From DATBQN01 sp963755825 (GTDB lineage Bacteria; Acidobacteriota; Thermoanaerobaculia; Multivoradales; UBA5704): DNA of 64,000 bases. Location: positions 2,666,001 to 2,730,000 of the forward strand of contig CAVWLA010000001.1 of assembly GCA_963755825.1 (NCBI GenBank), written 5' to 3'. The position numbers and the translations under genes were made by a program. Shown piece after piece: positions 1 to 9,795 of this stretch. Numbering within the stretch: the stretch's first letter is position 1; each line of letters starts with the position of its first letter. The notes under the pieces are model-generated. The model worked only from the letters and a program-made list of their open reading frames with translations, was not told the origin of the DNA and did no database searches.

Positions 1-11
1 GACCGATGATC

Positions 12-51
12 CCTGCCGCCGGCGCGCCCTGGAGCGGGCGCCGGCGGCAGG
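12..51 (-). terminator. Strong GC hairpin after the minus-strand sixA-CHAD operon
   Basis: A perfect 14-bp inverted repeat (12-25 against 38-51) with a 12-nt loop lies just beyond the stop of the last gene of the minus-strand operon. No T-run follows it in the minus direction, so it is not a textbook intrinsic terminator. It could act as a 3' stabiliser or a Rho-assisted end. Confidence 0.35.
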
Positions 52-68
52 CTGTCTCAAGGCTACCC

Positions 69-563
69 TCAGGCCTCGGGGACCGCGGCGGCGGGGTTCC
101 GGGCGTTGGGCCCGAGGAAGGCGCCGATCTCCGGCGCCTGCGCCACCAGCTCGTCGGCGACCTGCAGCGCCTCTCTCAACAGCGGATCGACCATCGCCTC
201 GTCGCGCCGCAGCAGGCGGCCGACGAGGGTGGCGTCGCGCCAGGGCGAGCTCTCGGCGTCCAGCGGCTCGACCCGGTAGCCGGCCGGCGACGCCGCGATG
301 CGCAGCACGAAGGCGGTACGCCGCTCCGGGCTGCCGGCGGCGGACCAGTCGCCGAGGCTGACGAGCGCCTGCACGCCGCCCTCGGAATGGTTCTCGGCGA
401 AGGCGGCATAGTAGACGGCGTAGGGCGCGCCGTCGCGGAAGACGAAGCCGACGAGGCTCGTGGTCCTGCCGCCGCAGCAGGCGCAGGCACCGTACCGTGG
501 CGGCTCCTGGCGGAGGGTCAGGGTGGGGTTGGCCGTGGTCATGGTCTCTCGGTAGGTCATCAC
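69..563 (-). CDS. Hypothetical small protein with a CxCCGG motif
   Basis: A 164-residue protein I do not recognise. Near the N-terminus (about residues 26-31) it has a C-A-C-C-G-G cluster that could bind a metal. The rest looks like a compact soluble domain with no signal peptide or membrane segment. Its GTG start at 563 is followed directly by ATG at 560, and a further ATG lies at 542; a GA-rich stretch upstream fits the outer start. It begins 15 nt after the CHAD gene, so it is probably the third gene of a sixA-CHAD-this operon, which is the only hint of function. Confidence 0.7.
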   Translation of the reverse strand: MMTYRETMTTANPTLTLRQEPPRYGACACCGGRTTSLVGFVFRDGAPYAVYYAAFAENHSEGGVQALVSLGDWSAAGSPERRTAFVLRIAASPAGYRVEPLDAESSPWRDATLVGRLLRRDEAMVDPLLREALQVADELVAQAPEIGAFLGPNARNPAAAVPEA

Positions 564-577
564 TTGGAGTCTCTCTC

Positions 578-1660
578 TCAGGAGTCGGCGAGCGCTCGGC
601 CGAGGCCGGCGACCTCGTCGAGGAGGTCGTCGGAGCGGCCGTCGAGCCAGCCGTCGGCCACCTCGCGGTATACGCGCTCGCGGCGCTCGCGGTTGAGTCG
701 GGCGAGGGCGAGGAGGCCGGCCTCCCGGCCGCGGCGCTGCTCGGCGCGGAGGAGCTTGGCATCCGGATGCGGCGCCAGCGTCGCAGCGAGGAGGGCCGCG
801 GCGCGCTCCTCGGCGGCGGCGGCGAGGGCTGCCGCGAGCTCGTCGGCGAGGATGTGGGCGTCGTGCAGCTCGCCCAGCAGCTCCTGCAGGCCCTTCACCC
901 GCTTGACGAGCGGCCGCGTCGCCGCGTCGAGCGGGGCCAGCTCGTCGGCGAGCGGCTCGAGGAGATAGCGCAGGCGCTTGGCCGCGATGCGCGCCCGGTG
1001 AGCGCGGTCGACGTCCCCCGCGCCGTCGATGGCGGCGAGGCGGGCGCGGAGCTCGGCGACATCGCGCTCCAGCACGACGGCCGTCGCGGCGCCGAGCGTC
1101 TCGCGCCGCTCGGGCTCGCCGCGGTCCAGGCGGACCTCGGCGGTGTAGACCGAGAGCCGCTCGCGGAGAGCCGCCGCCAGCTCGTCGAAGCGGCCGGCGG
1201 CGCGCTCCTCGATCGAGCGGTAGGCCGCCTCCCGCCGCGCCTCGAGCCGCGCCAGGAGCCAGCGCAGGCCGCTACGGTGGAAGCTGCCGAGGACAGGCGC
1301 CTGGGCGCGCAGCCACTCGATCTGCACCTCGGTATCGCGGCCGGCGCCGGTCGAGCCGGCGAGGCGCTTCAGCCGCCGCGCCAGCTTCTTCGGCACGCCG
1401 TCGCCGAGCGGCCCGGCATATGCCTGCAGGCAGCTGCGCAGCCGGCGCAGCCCGACGCGGAAGTCGTGCAGCGCCTCGGCATCGTCGCCGCCCGACCGCA
1501 GCCGCGGGCGCGCCGCCGCCGCCTGGTCGAGGAAGCCGAGGGCGAGGAGGCGAGCGCCCTCCTCGGGCGGCCGCGCCAGGAGCGCCTCGGAGCGGCCGGC
1601 GCGCGCATCGGCGGCCGGGGGAGCGGCGGGCGCGGGATCGACCACGGGATCGTCGGCCAC
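578..1660 (-). CDS. CHAD domain protein
   Basis: A 360-residue alpha-helical protein of the CHAD family, whose members are known to bind inorganic polyphosphate through conserved His, Arg and Lys residues. Both diagnostic halves are visible: HDFRVGLRRLRSCLQAY near residue 64 and HRARIAAKRLRYLLEP near residue 222. They mark the duplicated four-helix repeats. There is no CYTH domain, so this is a stand-alone CHAD protein. The GTG start lies 1 nt after the sixA stop, so the two are very likely translated together. CHAD with SixA is a recurring pair and suggests a link to polyphosphate or phosphate metabolism. Confidence 0.9.
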   Translation of the reverse strand: MADDPVVDPAPAAPPAADARAGRSEALLARPPEEGARLLALGFLDQAAAARPRLRSGGDDAEALHDFRVGLRRLRSCLQAYAGPLGDGVPKKLARRLKRLAGSTGAGRDTEVQIEWLRAQAPVLGSFHRSGLRWLLARLEARREAAYRSIEERAAGRFDELAAALRERLSVYTAEVRLDRGEPERRETLGAATAVVLERDVAELRARLAAIDGAGDVDRAHRARIAAKRLRYLLEPLADELAPLDAATRPLVKRVKGLQELLGELHDAHILADELAAALAAAAEERAAALLAATLAPHPDAKLLRAEQRRGREAGLLALARLNRERRERVYREVADGWLDGRSDDLLDEVAGLGRALADS

Positions 1661-1661
1661 T

Positions 1662-2165
1662 CTATTCGGCGAGGTCGCGGAGCTGCGCGGGGGAGAGCGC
1701 CCAGAGGAGGGTCGCGGTGCCGGCGCCGACCTCGCCCGCGAACTCGATCAGGCAGGCGCCCCCCTTGCGAAAGGCGAAGATGCGCCGCTCGCTGCCGGTG
1801 AGCAGCCAGGAGAGGATCAAGCTGATGCTCGGCTCGTGGCCGACGACGGCGACCCGCGCCGCCTTCTGCTTGCGCAGCCAGCGGAGAAAGTCCATCGGCG
1901 CGGTGTCGGGCGACAGCTCGTCGATCTCCACCTCGCGGAGGCCGCCGTAAACCGAGTCGAGGATGGCACCGGTCTGCGCGGCGCGGGTGAGCGGGCTGGT
2001 GGCGAGGAGGTCGATCTCCGGCACCAGCCGGCGCAGGCCGCGCGCCGCCTGCTTCATGCGCTTCCGCCCCTCGTCGGTCAGCGGGCGGAGGCGGTCGTCC
2101 TTGCCGGTGCGCGCGAAATCCTCGCGCTCGACGGCGATGGCGTGGCGGACGACGAGCAGCTCCAT
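1662..2165 (-). CDS. sixA: SixA-type phosphohistidine phosphatase (histidine phosphatase family)
   Basis: A 167-residue cytoplasmic protein. The N-terminal VVRHAIAVE carries the RH catalytic signature of the histidine phosphatase superfamily, and the second conserved His is in VVGHEPSISLIL near residue 114. Length and layout match SixA, which removes phosphate from phosphohistidine, classically on the HPt domain of ArcB. The start is the ATG at 2165; the open frame extends far upstream only because that DNA belongs to the next, frameshifted gene. It is first of a tight operon with the CHAD gene. The actual substrate cannot be told from sequence. Confidence 0.9.
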   Translation of the reverse strand: MELLVVRHAIAVEREDFARTGKDDRLRPLTDEGRKRMKQAARGLRRLVPEIDLLATSPLTRAAQTGAILDSVYGGLREVEIDELSPDTAPMDFLRWLRKQKAARVAVVGHEPSISLILSWLLTGSERRIFAFRKGGACLIEFAGEVGAGTATLLWALSPAQLRDLAE

Positions 2166-2245
2166 AAGATAGAGATATCGCTTTCCTCTCGGCGTTGCAA
2201 AGCCGGCGTTGCAAAGCGCGGGCCGCCGGCGCGGCGGGCAGGCCG

Positions 2246-3684
2246 CTAGTTGCGCAGGCGCAGGAAGGTGAGGAACGACAGCGGCCGCGTCCCGTAGGTG
2301 GGCTCGAGGGCGATGGGGAGGAGAGAGACGTCGCCCATCCCGCCGAGGCCGACCCGCAGGCCGCCGGGGCCGCCGGTGATGATGTCGTAGACGTAGCCCG
2401 CCGCCAGCTTCCCCACCGGGAAGGTGCGCCCGAAGAGGGGGTTCGTCGGGTCGCGGGCGAAGAGCTCGTCCTCCTCCACCCGCTCGGCGCGGACGAAGGC
2501 GGTCTGCCCTTCCCGCGGCGACAGCGAGGCCTCGAAGAGGAAGGCGTCGAGGGTGTGCCCCGAGCTCTTGGCGTTGCGCCCCCAGGCGAAGGTCGCCTGC
2601 AGGTTGCCGCCGTTGGCCAGCCGCTGGTCGTAGATGCCCGAGGCGGTCGAGCGGGTGGTGTCGACGTCGGGCTCGAGCTGCTCCGGCGCCTTCAGGCGGC
2701 CGGAGCTCACCTGGAACGACCAGTCCGGCATCGGCTGCCAGGAGAGGCGGGCGGCGTAGGAGTCGAGGGGGTGGATCTCGATGTCGGTGCGGTGCTGGTC
2801 GGGCTCGCGGCCGTTGAAGACGCGAGCCCTCGAGCTTCACGCCGCCGGCGATCCAGCCCACGGTGGCGACGCCGTAGCTGATGTGGGTCGAATCGAGCCA
2901 GTGGTGGGAGATCGGCGTCTCGGGGTTGTCCATCCCCGAGATGCGGTGCATGTAGGCGGGCGGCCCCAGCGCCGGCTCGCCGGGCAGGCCGACGTAGACG
3001 AAGCCGGAGCTGGCGGCGCCGAGCGGATGGCTGTAGGACGCCGGCGAGCTCCATGAAGAGATCGTGCGGATGCTGGCGGTCGACCAGCGGTGGTCCGCCG
3101 TCGGCGGTCTCGCCGGTCTGCAGCAGGAGCGGGTAGCCGCGGGCGCCGATCGTCCACGGCTCGGCGGAGACCATCGCCCGGAAGCTCAGCCGGCCGTCGC
3201 CCGCCGCCCGGCTCCCCATCAGCATCGCCATGTTGGAGCTGAAGCCGGTCTCGGCACCGCGCCGGCCGCCCTGGTGGTCGAGGACCAGGCTCAACATGCC
3301 GTGGACCATCATCTGCCAGGGGCCGGCAGTGAAGTGAAAGCCTTCGTGCGGCGACGACTCCGGCTGCCAGGAGGTCCCCGAGGCCTCGCGGGTCATCGTG
3401 TAGGGGCCGAGGAGGGCGTGCATCGAGTGCATCCCGTGCTCGCCCATGCCCTCCATGCCGGCCATGCCCGCCAGCCCCTGCATGCCGTCCATGCCCGGCA
3501 TGGCGTGCAGGCTCTCGCCGTGGTCTCCCTCGCCGCCGTTCGGAGCGGCGGGAGGTGCGGCGGCCGGCGGGGCGCTCGCGGTCTGCGCGGCGAGGGCGAG
3601 CGCGCCGCCGCCGAGCACCGCGGCGAGGCCGAGCGCCAGGGTGCGCCCGAGGAGCGGGCGAGCGGTCTGCGGCAAGGTCTTCAT
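2246..3684 (-). pseudogene. Frameshifted exported His/Met-rich protein, probably outer-membrane associated
   Basis: One gene read in three successive frames. From 3684: a signal peptide, an Ala/Pro linker, then a Met/His/Gly-rich stretch (about residues 58-90) of the kind seen in copper-handling proteins, and a conserved core through LVDRQHPHDLFMELAG. Near 3035 the frame changes and the protein continues with HPLGAASSGFVYVG, HRISGMDNPETPISHH and GVKLEGS. Near 2823 it changes again, to FNGREPDQHRTDIEIHPL, and ends at 2246 with LSFLTFLRLRN. Each change equals one extra base. The strands look like a beta-barrel or porin-like protein. Because the protein sequence on all three segments is well kept, the shifts may be sequencing errors or very recent mutations. 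Product function is unknown. Confidence 0.7.
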
Positions 3685-3763
3685 CCCTTCTTACTCCATA
3701 CGGCGAGCGGCTTCGACTGGACTGCGGCCGGACTGCGCCGGGGGCGCGCGGGGTCCCGGCGGC

Positions 3764-5525
3764 TCACGACGATCCAGCGGCTCCAGCCTGACGCGGGGCG
3801 CTCAGCCAGCCGGCGAGGACGAGGAGGATGCCGACGGCGATGAGAGCGAGCCCGGCGAGGGAGCGCCCGTGGTCCGCCGCGGCGGCGCTCGTCGCGGCAG
3901 CCATCAGCCGCTGCGGCCCGGCGTCGTGGGGAATGATGAAGAGGCCGATCGCCGTCGACAGGAAGCCGAGCGCGGCGAGCTTCATGGCGAAGGGGGTGCG
4001 CTCCGGGCGGCCGAGCTGGCGGCCGATGGTGCTCCGCGTGTAGCCGTAGGAGAAGTAGATCGAGAGGCCGAGGATCAACCAGCCGATGAAGCGCCACCAC
4101 GAGGCCGGCGGCAGGTAGACCATGAGGAAGAGGCAGGAGCCGGCGCCGAGGAGCGGCAGGAACCAGTCGCCGAGCGGCACCCGGAACGGGCGGTGGCGCA
4201 GCGGGTCGCGGCGGCGCAGGATGAGGATGCCGACGCAGACGAGGACGAAGGCGAAGAGGGTGCCGATGTTGGTCAGGTCGACCATCTCGTCGATGCTGGC
4301 GAAGGCCGCCACACCGCCCACCAGGACGCCGGTGAGGATGGTGGTGACGTGCGGCGTCTTGAAGCGCGGGTGGACGCGGGCGAAGGCCGGCGGCAGCAGG
4401 CCGTCGCGGGCCATCGAGAAGAAGATGCGCGGCTGGCCGAGCTGGAAGACGAGCAGGACGGCGGTGTGGGCGATCACCGAGCCGAAGGCGACGAAGATCG
4501 CCGCCCACTTGGCCTGCGGGGCGACATAGTTGAGAGCCATGGTGAGCGGCTCGGCCTGCTCGGTCGCCAGCCGCAGCTTGAGGACGTTGTACGGCATCAT
4601 GCCGGTGAAGACCGCCGCCACCGCCGATGTAGAAGATGGTGCAGATGACGAGCGAGGCGATGATGCCGATCGGCAGGTCGCGCGACGGGTTCTTGGTCTC
4701 CTCGGCGACGGTCGAGACGGCGTCGAAGCCGATGTAGGCGAAGAAGACGATCGCCGCGCCGGCGAAGGTGCCGCGCCAGCCGTTGGGCTGGAAGGGCACC
4801 CAGTTCGCCGCCATGGTGTGCGGCGAGACGTAGTAGAAGGCGGCGCCGATGAAGAAGAGGAGGACGAGGATCTTGATCCCCACCATGATGGCGTTGAAGC
4901 CCGCCGACTCGCGGATGCCCCACACCAGGACGATGGTGATGACGGCGACGATGAGGAAGGCGAGGAGGTTGAAGACGATCGGCACGCCGAAGATGTGAGG
5001 CGCGCTCGCCGCGATGGCGGGGAGTCGAGCGCCGGTGCGGAAGTCGGTCGCCAGCCAGAGCGGCACGCGGATGCCGAAGCCCTCGAGGAGCGAGCGGAAG
5101 TAGTTGGCCCAGCTGATCGCCACGGCGACGTTGCCGACGGCGTACTCGATGATGAGGTCCCAGCCGATGATCCAGGCGACCAGCTCGCCCAGGGTGGCGT
5201 AGGAATAGGTGTAGGCCGAGCCGGAGATCGGCACCATCGAGGCGAACTCGGCGTAGCAGAGGGCGGTGAAGGCGCAGACGATCGCCGTGATGGCGAAGGA
5301 GATCATCAGCGACGGGCCGGCACCCGGGCGAGCGGCGTCGCCGGCCGCGGCGGTGCCGATGGTGGCAAAGATGCCGGCGCCGATGATGGCGCCGATGCCG
5401 AGGAGGGTGACGCTGAACGCTCCCAGCCCGCGCTTCAGCGAGGCGCCGCTCTCCGCCGTCTTGAGGATCTCGTCGAGGTTCTTGGTCTGGAAGATGCCGC
5501 GCAGCAGGGAGGCCTCCTCGATCAT
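3764..5525 (-). pseudogene. APC-family amino acid permease with a single-base frameshift
   Basis: Inner-membrane amino-acid transporter of the APC superfamily, most like the cationic amino acid/YfnA group. The start at 5525 gives MIEEASLLRGIFQTKNL followed by the family hallmark GIGAIIGAGIFATIG in TM1. The first segment runs to about 4620 (TIFYIGG) and the second continues in another frame (AAVFTGMMPYNVL to the stop at 3764). One extra G in a GGCGGTGGCGGCGG tract near 4620 explains the break, since removing it gives IGVAAVFTG. About 12-14 membrane segments are present in total. All domains are intact on both sides, so an assembly error is as likely as a true pseudogene. No operon partner is evident. 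Confidence 0.75.
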
Positions 5526-6040
5526 CTCGGGCGCTGCCGCGCGATTCGCCAGGCGGGCCGTTTCGCCGCAACGCGCAGGCTCCAGGATCGTGCCGTAAGG
5601 CGGCGAAAGTCTGTCATGGGAAAGCCGCCCTCGCAACGGAGAGCCGCGGCGCCGGAGCGAGCGCCGGCGCCGCGGCGCGCCCGCTGTCACCCTCTCGGCG
5701 GCTGGCGGCACCGGGAACCCGATGCCCTGCTGCGCTCCGTATTCTCAAAGGATTTGTCGGCGGGTGGCTTTTCGTCTAGGATTCGCCCCGCTCTATTTGA
5801 ACCAAGCGTCGAACCATCGCGTTGAGCCACAGCGCGAATGCAGAGCGCGAACCGCAGCTCGATGGCGCGCAGGATCTTCGGGCCGCAGCTTTTGGGGTCG
5901 CTGAAGGGTGGGGCTGCTCTTGACCGTCGCCGGGATGGGCAGACGATTTGCATCGGCAAAGCGGGAAGGGAGGACCAAGGTTGCCGGTCAACGGGGTCGA
6001 AGGGCGTAAAACCGCTGCATCTGTCGCCTGTGCGGCCCTC
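5526..6040. other. Intergenic region between divergent genes
   Basis: About 500 bases with lower G+C than the flanks and no convincing gene; the short open frames here lack a good start and codon pattern. It must contain the promoter of the permease gene (not identified) and the upstream part of the lipoprotein-tonB promoter region. Confidence 0.5.
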
Positions 6041-6068
6041 TTGACAAGGGGGCGAGCGCCGCTAAGAT
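6041..6068 (+). promoter_or_regulatory. Sigma70-type promoter for the lipoprotein-tonB operon
   Basis: TTGACA (6041-6046), a 16-nt spacer and TAAGAT (6063-6068): a full -35 consensus with a good -10. It implies a leader of about 125 nt before the ATG at 6203. Confidence 0.75.
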
Positions 6069-6202
6069 GCCGAGGTTCTCAGGAGGACCATTCCGCCTCC
6101 CCACTCCGGGCTCCCATGCTGTACCGGCCGGGTATCACCTCTCCCTCCCATCGTCGGAACCAAATCTGGGGTTGACCCTTCTAATCTAGGGAAGTGGCGC
6201 TT

Positions 6203-7039
6203 ATGCACAAGAAAACGAGCCTGCCCAGCCTGCTCCTCCTCCTCCTCGCCCTCCCCGCGCTCACCGGATGCAACAAGTTGGAAGCCCGCGTCCAGCTCAA
6301 GAAGGGGAACGAGCTCTACCACAACGAATCGTACACCCAGGCCCTGGAGGTCTTCCAGAAGGGCCTGCAGCTCGACCCCGACGCCACCTTCGCCTGGCGC
6401 TCGGTGGGGCTGACCGCCCTCGCCCTCTTCAAGCCGGGCGACGACAGCCCGAAGAACGTCGGCTACGGCAAGACCGCCACCGACGCCTTCGAGAAGTACC
6501 TCATCGATTACCCCAACGACAAGAAGGTCCGCGACTACCTGCTGTCGACCTACGTCAACGCCAAGCGGTACGACGAGGCCCTCGCCTATATCGACCGGCG
6601 CTCGCAGGAGGCTCCCGCCGAGCTGCCCGACGCCGGCAAGGTGAAGGTCAACATCCTGTTGCAGGCCGGCAAGCTCGAGGACGCCTGGAAGCTGATCCAG
6701 CAGCAGCCGGCCTCGCAGTCGAAGGCCGAGGCGCTCTGCTCGATCGGCGTCACCGCCTGGGGCAAGTCCTATAACGACGCCACCATCGACCACGACACCC
6801 GCGAGCATCTCGTGGACGTCGGCCTGCAGTCGGTCGACCAGGCGCTCAAGATCAAGCCCGACTATTTCGAGGCGATGGTCTACAACAACCTGCTCTTCCG
6901 CGAGAAGGCGAAGATGGAGGTCGATCCCAACCTCCGGCTGCAGTACCTCAGTCAGGCCAACGAGTGGCAGCAGAAGGCCCTGGCCTCGCGCAAGAAGACC
7001 GGCGGGGCGAAACCGGCGGTCGCGCCCGCGAAATCTTAA
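6203..7039 (+). CDS. TPR-repeat lipoprotein
   Basis: A 278-residue protein. A Lys-bearing N-terminus, a Leu-rich hydrophobic core and a lipobox ending LTGC (Cys23) mark a lipoprotein. After it come TPR-like helical pairs: KKGNELYHNESYTQALEVFQ around residues 30-50, and later repeats around 115-135 and 200-220. The ATG at 6203 is preferred over an upstream GTG because AGGGAAG sits 8 nt before it. It is the first gene after a strong promoter and is followed 19 nt later by tonB, so it probably belongs to the energy-transduction operon, perhaps as an envelope scaffold. The role is inferred only from context. Confidence 0.85.
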   Translation: MHKKTSLPSLLLLLLALPALTGCNKLEARVQLKKGNELYHNESYTQALEVFQKGLQLDPDATFAWRSVGLTALALFKPGDDSPKNVGYGKTATDAFEKYLIDYPNDKKVRDYLLSTYVNAKRYDEALAYIDRRSQEAPAELPDAGKVKVNILLQAGKLEDAWKLIQQQPASQSKAEALCSIGVTAWGKSYNDATIDHDTREHLVDVGLQSVDQALKIKPDYFEAMVYNNLLFREKAKMEVDPNLRLQYLSQANEWQQKALASRKKTGGAKPAVAPAKS

Positions 7040-7058
7040 GACTCCCCGAGGTGGCAAG

Positions 7059-7832
7059 ATGTTCGAAGACTCACTGATGGAGCTCGAAGAAGCGAGGCAG
7101 AAGAAGCGGTCCGCGCGTCCGCGCTGGCTGTCGCTACCCGTCGCGGTGGTCCTCCACCTCGTCGTCCTGGCGGGGGTCGTCTTCGCCCAGTACTGGCAGG
7201 TTCCCGAGGTCCCGGAGCCGCCGATCAACGTCGTATTCCTGAACACCGCGGCGCCTCCTCCGCCGCCGCCGCCTCCTCCGCCGCCGCCGCCGGCCGCCCA
7301 CTCGACGCCCAAGGTGATCCCCACCAAGGTGACGCCGATCATCGAGCCGAAGACGCCGGTGCAGCCGGTGCAGATCCCCGAGCAGGTGCCCAAGGCGCCC
7401 GACACGCCGGAGGATGCCGGCGTCGAGGGCGGCGTCGTCGGCGGTGTCGAGGGCGGCGTCGCCGGCGGCGTGCTGGGCGGCGTGGTGGGAGGCGTCGTCG
7501 GCGGCACGCCGGGCGGCGTGCCGGGCGGCGTCGTCACCGACGAGCCGCTGCGCGTCGGCGGCGGCGTCAGCCGGCCCGAGCGCCTGACCGCGCCGCCGCC
7601 CGCCTACACCGAGGTGGCGCGCAAAGCCCGCCTGCAGGGCACCGTCATCGTCGAGGCGGTCATCGACGAGACCGGCCATGTCACCAACGTCAGGGTCCTC
7701 AAAGGGCTGCCGATGGGCCTCGACAAGGCCGCCGTCGAGGCGGTCAGCAGGTGGACGTTCAAACCCGCCATGTTCCAGGGCAAACCGGTCAAGGTGTATT
7801 ACACACTCACCGTCAACTTTCAGGTGCAGTAG
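7059..7832 (+). CDS. tonB: TonB-family energy transducer with polyproline and Gly-Gly-Val repeats
   Basis: A 257-residue protein: short cytoplasmic N-terminus, one membrane anchor (SLPVAVVLHLVVLAGVVFAQ, about 25-44), a run of 13 Pro, a linker of repeated GGV units (about 125-160), then the TonB C-terminal domain (about 175-257) with the YPEVAR-like motif AYTEVARKARLQGTVIVEAV and WTFKPA. TonB couples the inner-membrane proton gradient, through ExbB/ExbD, to outer-membrane transporters. The GGV-rich periplasmic linker is unusual; most TonB linkers are Pro-Lys/Pro-Glu. Directly followed by exbB and two exbD genes. Confidence 0.93.
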   Translation: MFEDSLMELEEARQKKRSARPRWLSLPVAVVLHLVVLAGVVFAQYWQVPEVPEPPINVVFLNTAAPPPPPPPPPPPPPAAHSTPKVIPTKVTPIIEPKTPVQPVQIPEQVPKAPDTPEDAGVEGGVVGGVEGGVAGGVLGGVVGGVVGGTPGGVPGGVVTDEPLRVGGGVSRPERLTAPPPAYTEVARKARLQGTVIVEAVIDETGHVTNVRVLKGLPMGLDKAAVEAVSRWTFKPAMFQGKPVKVYYTLTVNFQVQ

Positions 7833-7859
7833 CGCCTGGGCTGGAAAAGGAGAAGAGCA

Positions 7860-8535
<676 letters not shown>

Positions 8536-8555
<20 letters not shown>

Positions 8556-8964
8556 GAGCCTGCTCCCGGTCAGCCAGGTCCGGAGCGACATCAACGTCAC
8601 TCCCCTGGTCGACGTCTGCCTGGTGCTGCTCATCATCTTTATGGTGGTGACGCCGATGCTCCAGAAGGGCGTCAACGTCGCGCTGCCGGAGACCAACCAG
8701 CCGGAGACGATGCCGGAGAACCAGAAGCAGCTCTCGGTGTCGATCAAGAGCGACGGCTCGGTCTACGTCGGCTCGAACTACGTCCCCGAGCCCGGCCTGC
8801 CCGCCGCCTTCAAGACGGCGCACGACGGCAATCCGGACCGCGAGATCATCGTCAAGGGCGACGCCAGGCTGGCCTACAAGGACGTGCGCAAGATCATGAA
8901 GGTCATCAACGAGGCGGGCTTCACCCGCGTCGGCCTGATCACCGAGAAGAAGAAGAAGGCTTGA
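8536..8964 (+). CDS. exbD: ExbD/TolR biopolymer transport protein, copy 1
   Basis: A 142-residue protein: short N-terminus, one membrane helix with the key Asp (DINVTPLVDVCLVLLIIFMVV, Asp near residue 26), and a periplasmic ExbD/TolR fold. The N-terminal 20 nt overlap the end of exbB. Close relative of the ExbD at 10580, sharing NVTPLVDVCLVLLIIFMVVTPML. Confidence 0.95.
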
Positions 8965-9010
8965 GGGCGGTAAGCCCGGTTTTTGAGCGCGAGCTCGCGA
9001 GGTAAAGCAC

Positions 9011-9493
9011 ATGGCGATGAGTGTAGGAGGTAGCGGCGGAGTCAAGAGCGACATCAACATCACGCCGCTGGTCGACGTGGTGCTGGTGATGCTGATCATC
9101 TTCATGGTCGCCACGCCACTCACCCAGAGGGGTTACGGCGTGCAGGTGCCGCCGAAGGTGGAGACCAACACTCCGCCGCCGCCGAGCGCCGACCAGATCA
9201 TCGTGCGCATGGACAAGGACGGCAGGGAGTTCATCAACAAGGACATGATCACGCCGGCGGACTTTCCGGGCCGGCTGAAGCAGGCGCTGACCAACCGCTC
9301 GTCGAAGGTGGTCTTCTTCGCCGCCGACGGCGACCTGCTCTACGGCCAGGTGGCGGAGTTCATGGACACCTGCCGGCAGAACGGCGCGCAGAACCTCGGC
9401 ATCGTCTTCGACGACCTGAGGCCGACGGCCGGCCTGGCGCAGGCGATCACCCCGCAGGCGGCTCCTGCCGCGCCGGCGCCCGCACCGCACTAG
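9011..9493 (+). CDS. exbD: ExbD/TolR biopolymer transport protein, copy 2 (divergent)
   Basis: A 160-residue second ExbD in the same operon, 46 nt after the first. The membrane helix keeps the essential Asp (DINITPLVDVVLVMLIIFMV), but the periplasmic part differs (a polyproline patch, and a long domain ending in an Ala/Pro tail). Two different ExbD proteins with one ExbB is common in Acidobacteriota and Deltaproteobacteria-like genomes and suggests a mixed motor. The operon ends at a clear terminator 49 nt downstream. Confidence 0.93.
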   Translation: MAMSVGGSGGVKSDINITPLVDVVLVMLIIFMVATPLTQRGYGVQVPPKVETNTPPPPSADQIIVRMDKDGREFINKDMITPADFPGRLKQALTNRSSKVVFFAADGDLLYGQVAEFMDTCRQNGAQNLGIVFDDLRPTAGLAQAITPQAAPAAPAPAPH

Positions 9494-9541
9494 AAGAAAC
9501 CCACGCAGGGGCCGCGCGGCGGCCCACAGCTCTTCTCCCTG

Positions 9542-9570
9542 ATCGGGCGGCCCAGCCGCCCGATTTTTTT
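9542..9570 (+). terminator. Intrinsic terminator of the tonB-exbB-exbD-exbD operon
   Basis: A perfect 10-bp stem (9542-9551 with 9555-9564), a 3-nt loop, and a run of seven T (9564-9570). This is a textbook Rho-independent terminator. Confidence 0.92.
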
Positions 9571-9795
9571 GTCTTCTGAGCGGGTGTCGGCACGGCTCGC
9601 GAGCCGGCGGGAACCGCCGGCGGCGGCCGCCGGTCTAACCAGGAGACAGCCCTCCGCCCGCGCGCGCTCCGCGCAACGAAGCACAACATCGCTCAAACAT
9701 CAGGGAACTAAGACGCAGCGGCCTGGTCTAATCAGGGGAGAAGGTAACGGCAGCGGGATCGACCGTCAGCCGGCGACCTTCCACACGAGGCGGCC
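9571..9795. other. Spacer between the two tonB clusters
   Basis: About 225 nt (about 300 counting back to the exbD stop) with no gene. Two related short motifs, TCTAACCAGGAGA near 9635 and TCTAATCAGGGGAGA near 9727, resemble TCTAATCTAGGGAAG just before the first gene of the preceding operon. They might be shared regulatory or leader elements, but three loose matches are weak evidence. No good -35/-10 pair was found. Confidence 0.35.
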
